Part shown: positions 8,676 through 16,820 of the stretch, one piece after another
How the letters are laid out: each line of letters starts with the position of its first letter
Position numbering within the stretch: the first letter of the stretch is position 1
Source: Fictibacillus arsenicus
GTDB lineage: Bacteria; Bacillota; Bacilli; Bacillales; Fictibacillaceae
DNA: 64,000 nt
Assembly (NCBI RefSeq): GCF_001642935.1
Contig: NZ_CP016761.1
Span: 1,116,001 to 1,180,000 of the forward strand
Direction of reading: 5' to 3'
Made by a program: the position numbers and the translations under genes
Notes under the pieces: model-generated
The model's database searches: none
Told to the model about the DNA's origin: nothing
Seen by the model: the letters and a program-made list of their open reading frames with translations, nothing else

Positions 8676-9704
8676 ATGGAAACCACATTTGAAAAATCTA
8701 TTAACAAAAACTGTACGAATCATATAGTAAGAGAATCTTTGTTTGAAATAAAAAACCTTACCATTACCTCTGCTTCCCAAAAAGACCTAATCAAACAAAT
8801 TGATTTATCGATCAAGCCTGGTGAAATGCTGGGTCTTATAGGAGAGAGCGGCAGTGGTAAAAGTCTAACCGCAACAGCTTTACTTGGTTTGCTTCCTTCT
8901 TCCTTAACGATTAAAACCGGTTCGATTACATTTATGAATGATGAGATTACATCTCTTTCAGAAAAAGAAATGAGACAGCTTAGAGGTAAAGAAGTTGCCT
9001 TTATATCTCAAAATTATCAAAGTTTTTTCACCCCTTTCATAAAGATTGGCAAACAGTTTATAGAAGGTATACAAAGCCATATTCAAATAAAAAAATCAGA
9101 AGCAAAGAAACTTGTCCTATATTGGTTTAACAAGGTTAGTCTTCCAGCCGAAAGAGTTTTTAACAGCTATCCGCATCAGTTAAGCGGAGGACAGCTTCAA
9201 AGAGCAGCCATTGCATCCGCCATCATGTTAAAACCAAAGCTGATTATTGCAGACGAACCAACAACTGCTTTAGACGTTTTAACAGGAGAAAGAATTCTAG
9301 ATCTGCTGAAAGCACTTCAAAAAGAGCTGAACTGTGCTGTTCTTCTCATAACCCACGATTTAAAACATGTGATGAATAGAGCTGAAGAAATCGCTGTGAT
9401 GTATGGCGGGCGAATCATTGAGAGCGGCCGTGCAGACAATGTCTGTCAGGATCCTGCTCACCCTTATACTAAGCTTCTTTTTCAATCAAGACTTCAGTTG
9501 AAAAAGAAAGTACCGGATAAGCTTCCTGCGATTTACGGGGAGCCTGGATTGACAGCAGAACAAGGTTGTCCGTTTGCACTGCGGTGTCCTTATGTATATC
9601 GTGTGTGTAATGAAAACCCTCCAACGAAAAAGGTAAGTGATCATCATTGGACAGCTTGTCATGCTGCAGTACAAGGAGAGGTTGACCAACATGTTGGAAA
9701 TTAA
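8676..9704 (+). CDS. cntD: ABC ATPase, CntD-like
   Basis: A 342-residue DppD/OppD-type ATPase. Walker A is GESGSGKS at about 56-63, the signature is LSGGQLQRAA, Walker B is LIIADEPT, and the switch His is in LLITHDL. The C-terminus carries the oligopeptide-transporter Cys cluster CPFALRCPYVYRVC, which in this group can bind an iron-sulfur cluster. The start ATG 8676 follows GGGAGAG. It overlaps cntF by 14 bases. Confidence 0.92.
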   Translation: METTFEKSINKNCTNHIVRESLFEIKNLTITSASQKDLIKQIDLSIKPGEMLGLIGESGSGKSLTATALLGLLPSSLTIKTGSITFMNDEITSLSEKEMRQLRGKEVAFISQNYQSFFTPFIKIGKQFIEGIQSHIQIKKSEAKKLVLYWFNKVSLPAERVFNSYPHQLSGGQLQRAAIASAIMLKPKLIIADEPTTALDVLTGERILDLLKALQKELNCAVLLITHDLKHVMNRAEEIAVMYGGRIIESGRADNVCQDPAHPYTKLLFQSRLQLKKKVPDKLPAIYGEPGLTAEQGCPFALRCPYVYRVCNENPPTKKVSDHHWTACHAAVQGEVDQHVGN

Positions 9705-10461
9705 TTCGCTTACGAAAACATACGGAGGAAATGTTATTTTAAACGGCATTTCATTGACAATGAATCAAGGAGAAAGTCTTGGAATCATCGGAGAGAGCGG
9801 GAGTGGAAAAAGTACACTGTCTAGGGTGATTACGGGTCTTGACAATATCGATGAAGGTGAAGTTGTATTTCAAGGAATTAGCCTGGATCCTAAAAAAGGA
9901 AAGTCTTTAAAGAAACTTCGGAGACATGTGCAAATTGTCTTTCAAGATCCTTCAAGTTCTTTAAACCCAAAACTTCCAGTCTGGAAATCTGCAATAGAGC
10001 CTTTAGAAAATTACACTGATGCCATGCCAGCATATTTACAGCATGTTAAACACAATAAGAAGTCGATGGCAGAGGTGTTGTTCAATAAAGTAGGATTATC
10101 CAAAGATCTGCTAGAGAGATACCCGCATCAGCTAAGCGGCGGACAGAAACAGCGGGTGGCGATTGCGAGAGGAATCAGTCTGCAGCCAGATCTGCTCATA
10201 TGCGACGAACCAACGTCGAGTTTAGATGTATCGATTCAAGCACAGATTTTAAACTTGTTAAAAGAACTGAAACGAGATTTAAATATGTCCTATTTGTTTA
10301 TTTCTCATGACCTAGCAGCTGTTCAATTTATGTGTGACAAAATCGCAGTCCTAAAAGATGGAACCATACTTGATATGTTCAGGACGGAAGAGATATTCTC
10401 AGAAACCCGCCATGAATATACTAAAAAGCTGGTGAGTATAGCTTTACAAAATGCCCTTTAA
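9691..10461 (+). CDS. cntF: ABC ATPase, CntF-like
   Basis: A 256-residue second ATPase of the DppF/OppF type, expected to pair with CntD. Walker A GESGSGKST, Q-loop VFQDPSSSLNP, signature LSGGQKQRVA, Walker B LLICDEPTSSLD and switch HD are all present. I chose ATG 9691, which follows AAGGAGAGG inside the end of cntD; an upstream extension to 9637 has no ribosome binding site and lies in the cntD reading region. It is the last gene of the operon, closed by a hairpin at 10465-10498. Confidence 0.92.
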   Translation: MLEINSLTKTYGGNVILNGISLTMNQGESLGIIGESGSGKSTLSRVITGLDNIDEGEVVFQGISLDPKKGKSLKKLRRHVQIVFQDPSSSLNPKLPVWKSAIEPLENYTDAMPAYLQHVKHNKKSMAEVLFNKVGLSKDLLERYPHQLSGGQKQRVAIARGISLQPDLLICDEPTSSLDVSIQAQILNLLKELKRDLNMSYLFISHDLAAVQFMCDKIAVLKDGTILDMFRTEEIFSETRHEYTKKLVSIALQNAL

Positions 10462-10464
10462 CTA

Positions 10465-10498
10465 CTAAAAAACACTGCGTATTTGCAGTGCTTTTTTC
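10465..10498. terminator. Bidirectional terminator between cntF and MFS gene
   Basis: Stem CACTGC/GCAGTG (10473-10478, 10485-10490) flanked by an A run on the left and a T run on the right, so it can serve both convergent genes. Confidence 0.8.
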
Positions 10499-11958
10499 TA
10501 ATGTGAAGACTCTTCGGGAGAACGTTGTCTTTCTTTTATAAGAAGTAAAGAGATTCCGACGCCCATAATAACAAGCAGCAGCATTACACCATAGATCGCA
10601 TGAATGCCGGAAGCCAGTATTTCTTGAAGCTGAACCAGCTTTTCCGTCGGAAGACTTCCGTGTTCAAATGATGCGTTCAGGTTCAGATTGTCTTGACCAG
10701 CTTTTTCTGCTTTTGAAAGAGTAATAATGTTAAAAATCGTTCCGAAAACGGCTGAACCAAGTGTCTGACTGAACGTGTTGGTAAAGGTGTTCGATGCTAC
10801 AGCCACACCTCTTTTGCTTGATGGAACAGAGGACTGGATGATCAGCATAAAGACAGGCATCATCAGTCCCATACCGAGTCCCAGCACACCTGATGCAGCA
10901 TAGATCAGAAACTCAGGAGAATGTGCGGTTAACGAGAAAAAGATGCCCGATGCTGCGGCTACTACCGTTAATCCGAGCGTGATGATCCAGTTTTCTTTCA
11001 TCTTTCCAACGATGTTGCCGACAATCAGTGATCCAAGTGTCCAGAATACAGGTAAGGGCATAAGGATGAAGCCCGCTTGTGTTGCGGTTTTTCCCATAAC
11101 TCCCTGACTCCAGATCGGCAAGTAAATCGTGATACAGATAATGATTGCACCGACAATCAGCGTTAACGTGTTCACGATCAGAACACTGCGGTTCTTGAAC
11201 AGATTAAGCGGAATGAGAGGTTCAGGTGATGTTAATTCGATTCTTACAAAAACAATAAACGTGATAAGTGCAAAGATGAAAAGTCCGATGATCGCCGGGC
11301 TCGTCCATTCCTGCGTCTGGCTTCCGGTTAAAAGGGCATACAGGAACGCAATCGTCCCGAGTGAGAAGGTGACTGCACCCTTGTAATCTATATAGGGCTT
11401 TCCTTTTGTAAGTTCTTCCTTATAGTTGACGACTAGCATGAAGAACGCGAGAAGACCGAACGGAATATTTAAGAAAAAGATGTACCGCCAGGAGAGTGTA
11501 TCAACTAAAAAGCCTCCCATCAGTGGTCCTAAAACGCCAGCGACTCCCCAAACCGCAGAGATCCAGCCTTGTGCTTTCGCTCTGTCCTTCGCCTCTGAAT
11601 AGAGATCTCCGATAATCGTCATCGTGATCGGCATAACGGCTCCGGCACCAAGACCTTGAATCGCGCGATAGAAGATGAGCTGTTCCATGGACATGGCAAT
11701 TCCGCAGAGTGCTGATCCAACTAAAAAAAGGACGATTCCTGACAAGATAACCTTCTTCCGGCCGAACAAATCTGCTAGCTTCCCATAGATCGGTGTCGAT
11801 ACAGCAGTCGCGAGCATGTATACCGCATACACCCAGCTTACGAGCTCAATTCCTGAAAGATCGCTTGTAATTCGCGGTACGGCTGTACTAACAATCGTTC
11901 CTTCCATTGCCGCGAGAACGGTAACAAGCAGAAGCGCGGTCATAATTTGTTTTTTCAT
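10498..11958 (-). CDS. MFS transporter, DHA2 (EmrB/QacA) drug-exporter family
   Basis: A 486-residue, 14-helix major facilitator of the DHA2 drug:H+ antiporter family. Motif A is GKLADLFGRKKV, and motif C-like GVAGVLGPLMGGFLVD occurs in helix 5. The MEGTIVSTAVPRI segment in helix 1 is the DHA2 hallmark. ATG 11958 is chosen because AGGAGG lies six bases upstream; a TTG 15 bases earlier is possible. In S. aureus an MFS protein (CntE) exports staphylopine from inside the cnt operon. This gene is convergent with the operon, has its own terminator side and shows no Zur box, so a link to metallophore export is unproven. Substrate unknown. Confidence 0.85.
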   Translation of the reverse strand: MKKQIMTALLLVTVLAAMEGTIVSTAVPRITSDLSGIELVSWVYAVYMLATAVSTPIYGKLADLFGRKKVILSGIVLFLVGSALCGIAMSMEQLIFYRAIQGLGAGAVMPITMTIIGDLYSEAKDRAKAQGWISAVWGVAGVLGPLMGGFLVDTLSWRYIFFLNIPFGLLAFFMLVVNYKEELTKGKPYIDYKGAVTFSLGTIAFLYALLTGSQTQEWTSPAIIGLFIFALITFIVFVRIELTSPEPLIPLNLFKNRSVLIVNTLTLIVGAIIICITIYLPIWSQGVMGKTATQAGFILMPLPVFWTLGSLIVGNIVGKMKENWIITLGLTVVAAASGIFFSLTAHSPEFLIYAASGVLGLGMGLMMPVFMLIIQSSVPSSKRGVAVASNTFTNTFSQTLGSAVFGTIFNIITLSKAEKAGQDNLNLNASFEHGSLPTEKLVQLQEILASGIHAIYGVMLLLVIMGVGISLLLIKERQRSPEESSH

Positions 11959-12150
11959 ATGAAACCTCCTCAAAAAACAGGCAAAACATCAATAAAATGA
12001 ATAAATCGATTAAAACGTTCATCACAACAAAGAAATATATTACCACTAAAGGCTGTTTTAAGCTATTATGTAAAACTTTGAAGTGTGGTAGGTGAAATCG
12101 GAGGAAATTTGATCGGAAAATGGGGTTGTATGTTAAACGAATCTCCAGTT

Positions 12151-12288
12151 TGAGCGAACAGGTCATCATTCTGAGCGTAGGTGAGACATTTTGAGCGTAC
12201 GAAGACGATTCTGAGCGTAACTCGATGATTTTTAGCGAAGAGAGAACAATGTTGAGCGAACTTGTAATAAATAAAAGAACACGTACCG
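12151..12288 (+). repeat. Periodic 20-21 bp element with hairpin cap, copy A
   Basis: Six units with core TGAGCG(A/T)A begin at 12151, 12172, 12192, 12212, 12232 and 12253. Each has about 11 unrelated bases after the core. The last unit runs into a cap with half-site ACACGT at 12279-12284 (the left half is degenerate, ACTTGT). It lies between the small gene at 12330 and the MFS promoter, both on the other strand. Confidence 0.85.
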
Positions 12289-12329
12289 TGAAACAAAAAA
12301 GGAAGAAGCAGATCGCTTCTCCCTAATCC

Positions 12330-12524
12330 TTATTCTTCATCATCATCTTTTCTTCTTACTCCTGTTGTATCAAAACCAGGTTTCTTTTCGAATTCGTACT
12401 CAGCATTTAATTCTTTTGCAAATTCGTATTCCTCACTGTTTGAATCTGCGATTTGATTCTTTGGAACTTGAGGAAGGGAAGTGAGATTCTTATCCTTGTT
12501 TCCCTTATGATGGTGGTGTCTCAT
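12330..12524 (-). CDS. Small His-rich protein, YfhD-like
   Basis: A 64-residue hydrophilic protein starting MRHHHHKG and ending in an acidic KDDDEE tail. The KDKN..LPQVPKN segment and the EYEFAKEL block resemble the YfhD family of small Bacillus proteins linked to sporulation, as far as I recall. GAGAGG lies rather far upstream of the ATG. No partner genes are evident: the subtilase upstream on the same strand has its own terminator. The histidine tract could bind metal, which is speculation. Confidence 0.6.
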   Translation of the reverse strand: MRHHHHKGNKDKNLTSLPQVPKNQIADSNSEEYEFAKELNAEYEFEKKPGFDTTGVRRKDDDEE

Positions 12525-12623
12525 ACTTTAAAACATCCTCTCTTGAAATTTTCGTTCAACTATAGGTTGTGAAATCAGCGTGTTTTTTATGAAATGAACT
12601 TTAATTAAAAGAGAAGGGGATTA

Positions 12624-12670
12624 TAAAAAAGAACAGCCTGCTAAAACGAAGTGTTTTAACAGGCTGTTTT
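12624..12670 (-). terminator. Terminator of the subtilase gene
   Basis: A long stem AACAGCCTG(C/T)TAAAAC with its complement, separated by a five-base loop, followed on the minus strand by a T run. Confidence 0.85.
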
Positions 12671-12674
12671 AAAT

Positions 12675-15600
12675 TTACTTTAAACCATAAGCTTTGATGA
12701 TTTCTTGAGAGATTTTAATTCCTTCATCATCCCAAGCTGTTGCTCGCAAGGAAACAGATTTACTCGTTTTAGGATTATTGATTTTAGCAATCCAGCGATC
12801 ATCCGCTGTGCGCTTAAGTAATACTGCTTTCCATGACTCACCTTCGTCAAAAGAAACGTCCAATGTTGCACCTTCCAGATTACCGTATCCTGCTACACCA
12901 TCTATTTTAGCCACAGAAAGTTCGAGTGTAGTGGATGGTGCAGCCAGTGTATTTCCGTCCATGTCAGTCTCTACTTTGTAATCAAGTGAATAGAACGGAA
13001 GCAACGTTTGGTAATCTTCACCTTTTCCAGACCAGAATGTCCATTCTGTATGAGTGCTTACAGATGTAGACCAGCGATTCGGATCACGCTTTGCATCGGT
13101 TACTAAGCGGTATTCTTTTCGTTCTTCAGAAATGCCGCTGAATACATTTAATGCTTGGCTTTTTCCTTCTTTAATCAGAGTATCTCCTTGGTATAGCTTG
13201 TGTGTTTGGTTTTTAACCGATTCATCATAACCGGTACCGCCTGTAGACCCATTTCCTGAATCTGCCCAAGCCGGAATGTTAAGCTGGAAGCCGTTTCCTT
13301 GACGCTTAGGCGTCCAATAACCAACTCCCAAGCGTGGACGAACAACCGGTGAGAACCAATCTTCCTTCATTTTTCCACCTTTTTCATACGTAACTGCCGG
13401 CTGGCGAACTTCCCATTGGCTGTCTAATACTTCTGCATGGTGATACCAGCGAGTATCTTTGACAGCTGATACCCATTCTGTACGAACAGAAGGGAGGTCT
13501 AATTTGTATAAGAAACCAACAGCTCCAAATGTATGTGGGCGCAGATCATAACGGAATTCTCCGCCAGGCGCTTCACGGTCAGATTTGTAGCGAGTGTCGA
13601 TCTTAACTAGTTCATCATTTGTTGGCGCATAGGTTAGATCTTCCGGAATGCTGCCTTGATGAACCTCCATTAAATCATAGACGTACGGCGTGTTCACTTC
13701 ACCTTCAACGTTCAAGTTCAAGTTGCCTGACAGCGCTGCTTTAATTAGTTCGTCACCTTCACTTTTACTGATTGCGGCAACAGCAAGCGGAATATCTGAA
13801 TAATCCGGATTTCCTGCAAAAACGCTGAATTCTTTATCTTCATTATTGACGATGATCAACAGCTTCGCACCTGCTCCGTGTGCAGCAACTGCCTGCTCGG
13901 AAGGTGTTGCTTCCGTGTTTCGATCAACAACTACAATCTTGCCTTTAACATCTTTGTTTTCATAATCAGCTGCTGTTCCATTCCCAGCATAGACAGTGGA
14001 CAAGTTATATTTGCCATCAAGAGGTGTGCTGCCTGCTAATGGAATGTCGTCAAGTACTTTTCCTTTAAAATTGATTTCAAGGTAAGGTTTGATTAAACGC
14101 CAGCGAGTCAAATATTCAAACTCTCCGTTTTCCACTTTTTCCGTCGGAGCAGCATACATCTTATCGATCCATACTGGCAATAAGTTTATATGGCTCATCG
14201 TTTTACCGTCAATAGAACGGTAGTACTCCATACGCTGATAGCTTGGTTCCGTGTTCTTTGGCACTTCGACTTTAATTTCTTTAGCTTTTGATGCATCAAG
14301 TTCTACCGTTTGAGGTCCGTCCAATGTGATTTCTGGATTTCCTACTAATGCAATACCGCGGTGATCGGTATTTGTATCGACATCCATCAGAGACATTGCC
14401 GAATACGTACCAGGGCGTAGACGCAGTTCAGTTGTGCCGTTAACAGCTACGATTTCAGGGTCCATGTCTTTACTGAATAGTGCAGCATACGTAAGAGTTG
14501 GGTTACCATCGCGGTCTTTGGCGTTTAAAGTTAATGTATACTTTTCCTCTTCTTTTACCATACCCATCGAAGTATGAGCCACTTGGTTGCCTTCAGCGTC
14601 AGTTGCCATTAAATGACCTTCATAGCGACTGCCTAACTCACCTAATTGAGGATCCAATGTTACAGTTACACTTTTTGTGCCGTTAGCCGGAATCGTGATC
14701 TGTGTCTCAGATAACAATAACATGCCGCTTTGTGCAGCATTGCCATTTGCATTGTTAAAATCAGCTTGCAGATTTAGCGTTACAGCCGTGTCCGCATCAT
14801 TAGTGTACGTGACTGTTTTTTGTACAGGCTGGGCATCATCATGCGGCCATTTAAAGAAGCCAAATGAGATAGAGCCCGTTGCGCGGACTGTGCTGTTTGC
14901 CGCTGCTGGAACATCCAGTCGACCAGTACCAATATGATATGGTGAATAATTTAACTTCTTAGAGGTACTCATCAACGCTTCTTTTAATTGAGTGCCTGTC
15001 CAATCCGGATTCTTCTGTAATAGAAGGGCTGCAGCACCAGCAACGTGCGGTGTTGCCATGGATGTACCATTCATGCTTCTATATGAACCAGTGCCTGAAG
15101 AAAGAGCAGAGCGAGCAGCAACTATTCCAACCCCGGGTGCAGACAAGTCTGGTTTTATTGCTTTATCTCCATATCGAGGTCCTTTTGATGTAAAATAGGC
15201 AATCTTGTCAGATTTATCGACAGCTCCAATTGTTAAGGCAGCATCGGCTGCTCCTGGTGAGCCGATAGCCCCTTCATAGCCTGCGTTACCGGCAGCGATA
15301 ACAAATAGTGTACCTTTGTCTTCACTAAGGCGGTTTACAGCTTGAGCCATAGGGTCTGTTCCATCAGAAGGTTCAGAGCTTCCAAGACTCATACTTACGA
15401 TTTTAGCGTTATCAGACGCCCATTCCATACCGTCGATGATCCAAGAATCTAAACCGCTGCCTGCATCATTCAGCACTTTACCAACTAATAAACGGGCCTC
15501 AGGGGCAACCCCTTTATTTTTCCCTTCGGAAGCGGCACCTGTTCCTAATACAGTCGAAGCAACATGGGTACCATGTCCATGTTTATCATCCACTGTCTCG

Positions 15601-16397
15601 TCAGGTACAAAACTTTTCGCTTCTTCTATTTGTCCAGAAAGATCCGGGTGATTCGGATCAATTCCTGAGTCAAGCACAGCTACTTTAACTCCCTTGCCGG
15701 TAAAACCTGACTCCCATACAGTGTTGGCTCCGATTTGAGGAATACTTTGCTCTAAATTGGCTTCTACTCGTCCATCCAGCCATATTTTTTCAATTCCTTG
15801 TTCAAAGGATAAAGACTCTGAGGCTGTTTTTTGTGCTGGAGCATCTTCAGGAGTAATATCTTCCCAGAATGTATCCGCTTCCTTTTTAGTAGCCGAAAGG
15901 GCAGCTCCATTAATACTCTCTAATACGCGAGCTTTTTTTGCTCCTTTAGGAGTCGGTTGACTTTGTTGAGCAGATCTTGCTTTAGATTCTTCATACTCAA
16001 CGATTACAGGCAATGAACTCATTTTCTTGTCATCATAGCCATTCTTAATTAGTTCAGTAACATTGAACAAATCCATGTCTAATTTTTCAGCTGCTACATA
16101 AGGCATAGCGGAACTTGGAATCACATAAGTATCCTCACCAAGGGTAAGTACTTGTGTACCTGAGCCATTACGGTCAGCAGGTTCCACGTTAATGATTTGT
16201 TTTCCGCCTTCAATGGTTGTAATTTTAACAACGTCACCTGTGATCAAGGTGATGGTTTGTTCGCCAGAACTTGCAGCATTTTCGATCGCGGTATTTATTG
16301 CTGCATGATCAAACGCGGTTACGCTGGTTAAAGGTGATGAAAGCATAACGGTGGATAAGGTTGCTGCAAAAAACCTCTTCATATTCCATTTTTTCAC
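12675..16397 (-). CDS. Large secreted subtilisin-like serine protease (S8)
   Basis: A 1240-residue exported S8 protease. The N-terminus is a signal peptide (KKWNMKRFF, hydrophobic stretch, cut near VTA-FD), followed by a propeptide of about 190 residues. The catalytic triad is Asp243 (VLDSGIDPNHPDL), His275 (HGHGTHVAS) and Ser446 (NGTSMATPHVAG), with the oxyanion Asn371 in AAGNAG. After the catalytic domain come beta-rich regions, and around 800-900 a PA-like segment (GKIVVVDR...GAKLLIIVNN). The start is GTG 16397 with AGGAGG seven bases upstream. It is monocistronic with a strong terminator. Length and C-terminal architecture recall the giant extracellular subtilases of actinomycetes and some bacilli. 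Likely role: extracellular protein breakdown. Confidence 0.92.
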   Translation of the reverse strand: MKKWNMKRFFAATLSTVMLSSPLTSVTAFDHAAINTAIENAASSGEQTITLITGDVVKITTIEGGKQIINVEPADRNGSGTQVLTLGEDTYVIPSSAMPYVAAEKLDMDLFNVTELIKNGYDDKKMSSLPVIVEYEESKARSAQQSQPTPKGAKKARVLESINGAALSATKKEADTFWEDITPEDAPAQKTASESLSFEQGIEKIWLDGRVEANLEQSIPQIGANTVWESGFTGKGVKVAVLDSGIDPNHPDLSGQIEEAKSFVPDETVDDKHGHGTHVASTVLGTGAASEGKNKGVAPEARLLVGKVLNDAGSGLDSWIIDGMEWASDNAKIVSMSLGSSEPSDGTDPMAQAVNRLSEDKGTLFVIAAGNAGYEGAIGSPGAADAALTIGAVDKSDKIAYFTSKGPRYGDKAIKPDLSAPGVGIVAARSALSSGTGSYRSMNGTSMATPHVAGAAALLLQKNPDWTGTQLKEALMSTSKKLNYSPYHIGTGRLDVPAAANSTVRATGSISFGFFKWPHDDAQPVQKTVTYTNDADTAVTLNLQADFNNANGNAAQSGMLLLSETQITIPANGTKSVTVTLDPQLGELGSRYEGHLMATDAEGNQVAHTSMGMVKEEEKYTLTLNAKDRDGNPTLTYAALFSKDMDPEIVAVNGTTELRLRPGTYSAMSLMDVDTNTDHRGIALVGNPEITLDGPQTVELDASKAKEIKVEVPKNTEPSYQRMEYYRSIDGKTMSHINLLPVWIDKMYAAPTEKVENGEFEYLTRWRLIKPYLEINFKGKVLDDIPLAGSTPLDGKYNLSTVYAGNGTAADYENKDVKGKIVVVDRNTEATPSEQAVAAHGAGAKLLIIVNNEDKEFSVFAGNPDYSDIPLAVAAISKSEGDELIKAALSGNLNLNVEGEVNTPYVYDLMEVHQGSIPEDLTYAPTNDELVKIDTRYKSDREAPGGEFRYDLRPHTFGAVGFLYKLDLPSVRTEWVSAVKDTRWYHHAEVLDSQWEVRQPAVTYEKGGKMKEDWFSPVVRPRLGVGYWTPKRQGNGFQLNIPAWADSGNGSTGGTGYDESVKNQTHKLYQGDTLIKEGKSQALNVFSGISEERKEYRLVTDAKRDPNRWSTSVSTHTEWTFWSGKGEDYQTLLPFYSLDYKVETDMDGNTLAAPSTTLELSVAKIDGVAGYGNLEGATLDVSFDEGESWKAVLLKRTADDRWIAKINNPKTSKSVSLRATAWDDEGIKISQEIIKAYGLK

Positions 16398-16820
16398 GGT
16401 ATATCCTCCTAGTAGCTATAATGTAGTATTTTGAAAGCTAAATATGTAGAAAAAGAGTTTACTAGGTTTTAGGCATGAAACACCTCCAATAAGTAAAGAT
16501 CGTATTCATGAAGATGAAAAAGTTGGAACTGTGGATTTGGTAGGATTCTAGATGAGGACTGCTAATTAAGTTGAATTGTATAGGGACTTGTTTTCGTTGA
16601 CAAAGGGGGTTTTGATGAAGGGCTAGAGACCTATTTTTACAGAATGATAGTCGTTTTTTTGTTCGAAAATAAGAAAAAGTAATTCAAATGAACCAAAATC
16701 GAAGAAAAGAGTTGGGGTTTTTGATGATAAAAAAACAAAAAGACACTCACAAAATGGAGGAGTGCGTTTCTTTTGTATGAAAATGGAAGTAATTATCGCT
16801 AAAAATAAGGAAGAAGTACA
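16398..16820. other. Intergenic region, terminator for the FUSC gene
   Basis: No coding frame is supported. On the minus strand CACTC/GAGTG around 16727-16765 followed by a T-rich tract is a plausible terminator for the FUSC gene, and a short GAAGTA/TACTTC hairpin lies at its very 3' end. The part near 16440 should hold the subtilase promoter, but I cannot define it. Confidence 0.45.

Noticed and set aside
10498-11958. MFS protein as CntE, the staphylopine exporter
   Set aside because: It is on the opposite strand, has no Zur box, is separated by a bidirectional terminator, and is a 14-helix DHA2 type; the in-operon EamA protein is the better exporter candidate.
12151-12288. Periodic arrays (also 22654, 27134, 58294) as CRISPR arrays
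   Set aside because: Repeat cores of 9-10 bases with 11-base spacers are far too short, cores are degenerate, unit number is fixed at six, and no cas genes are present.
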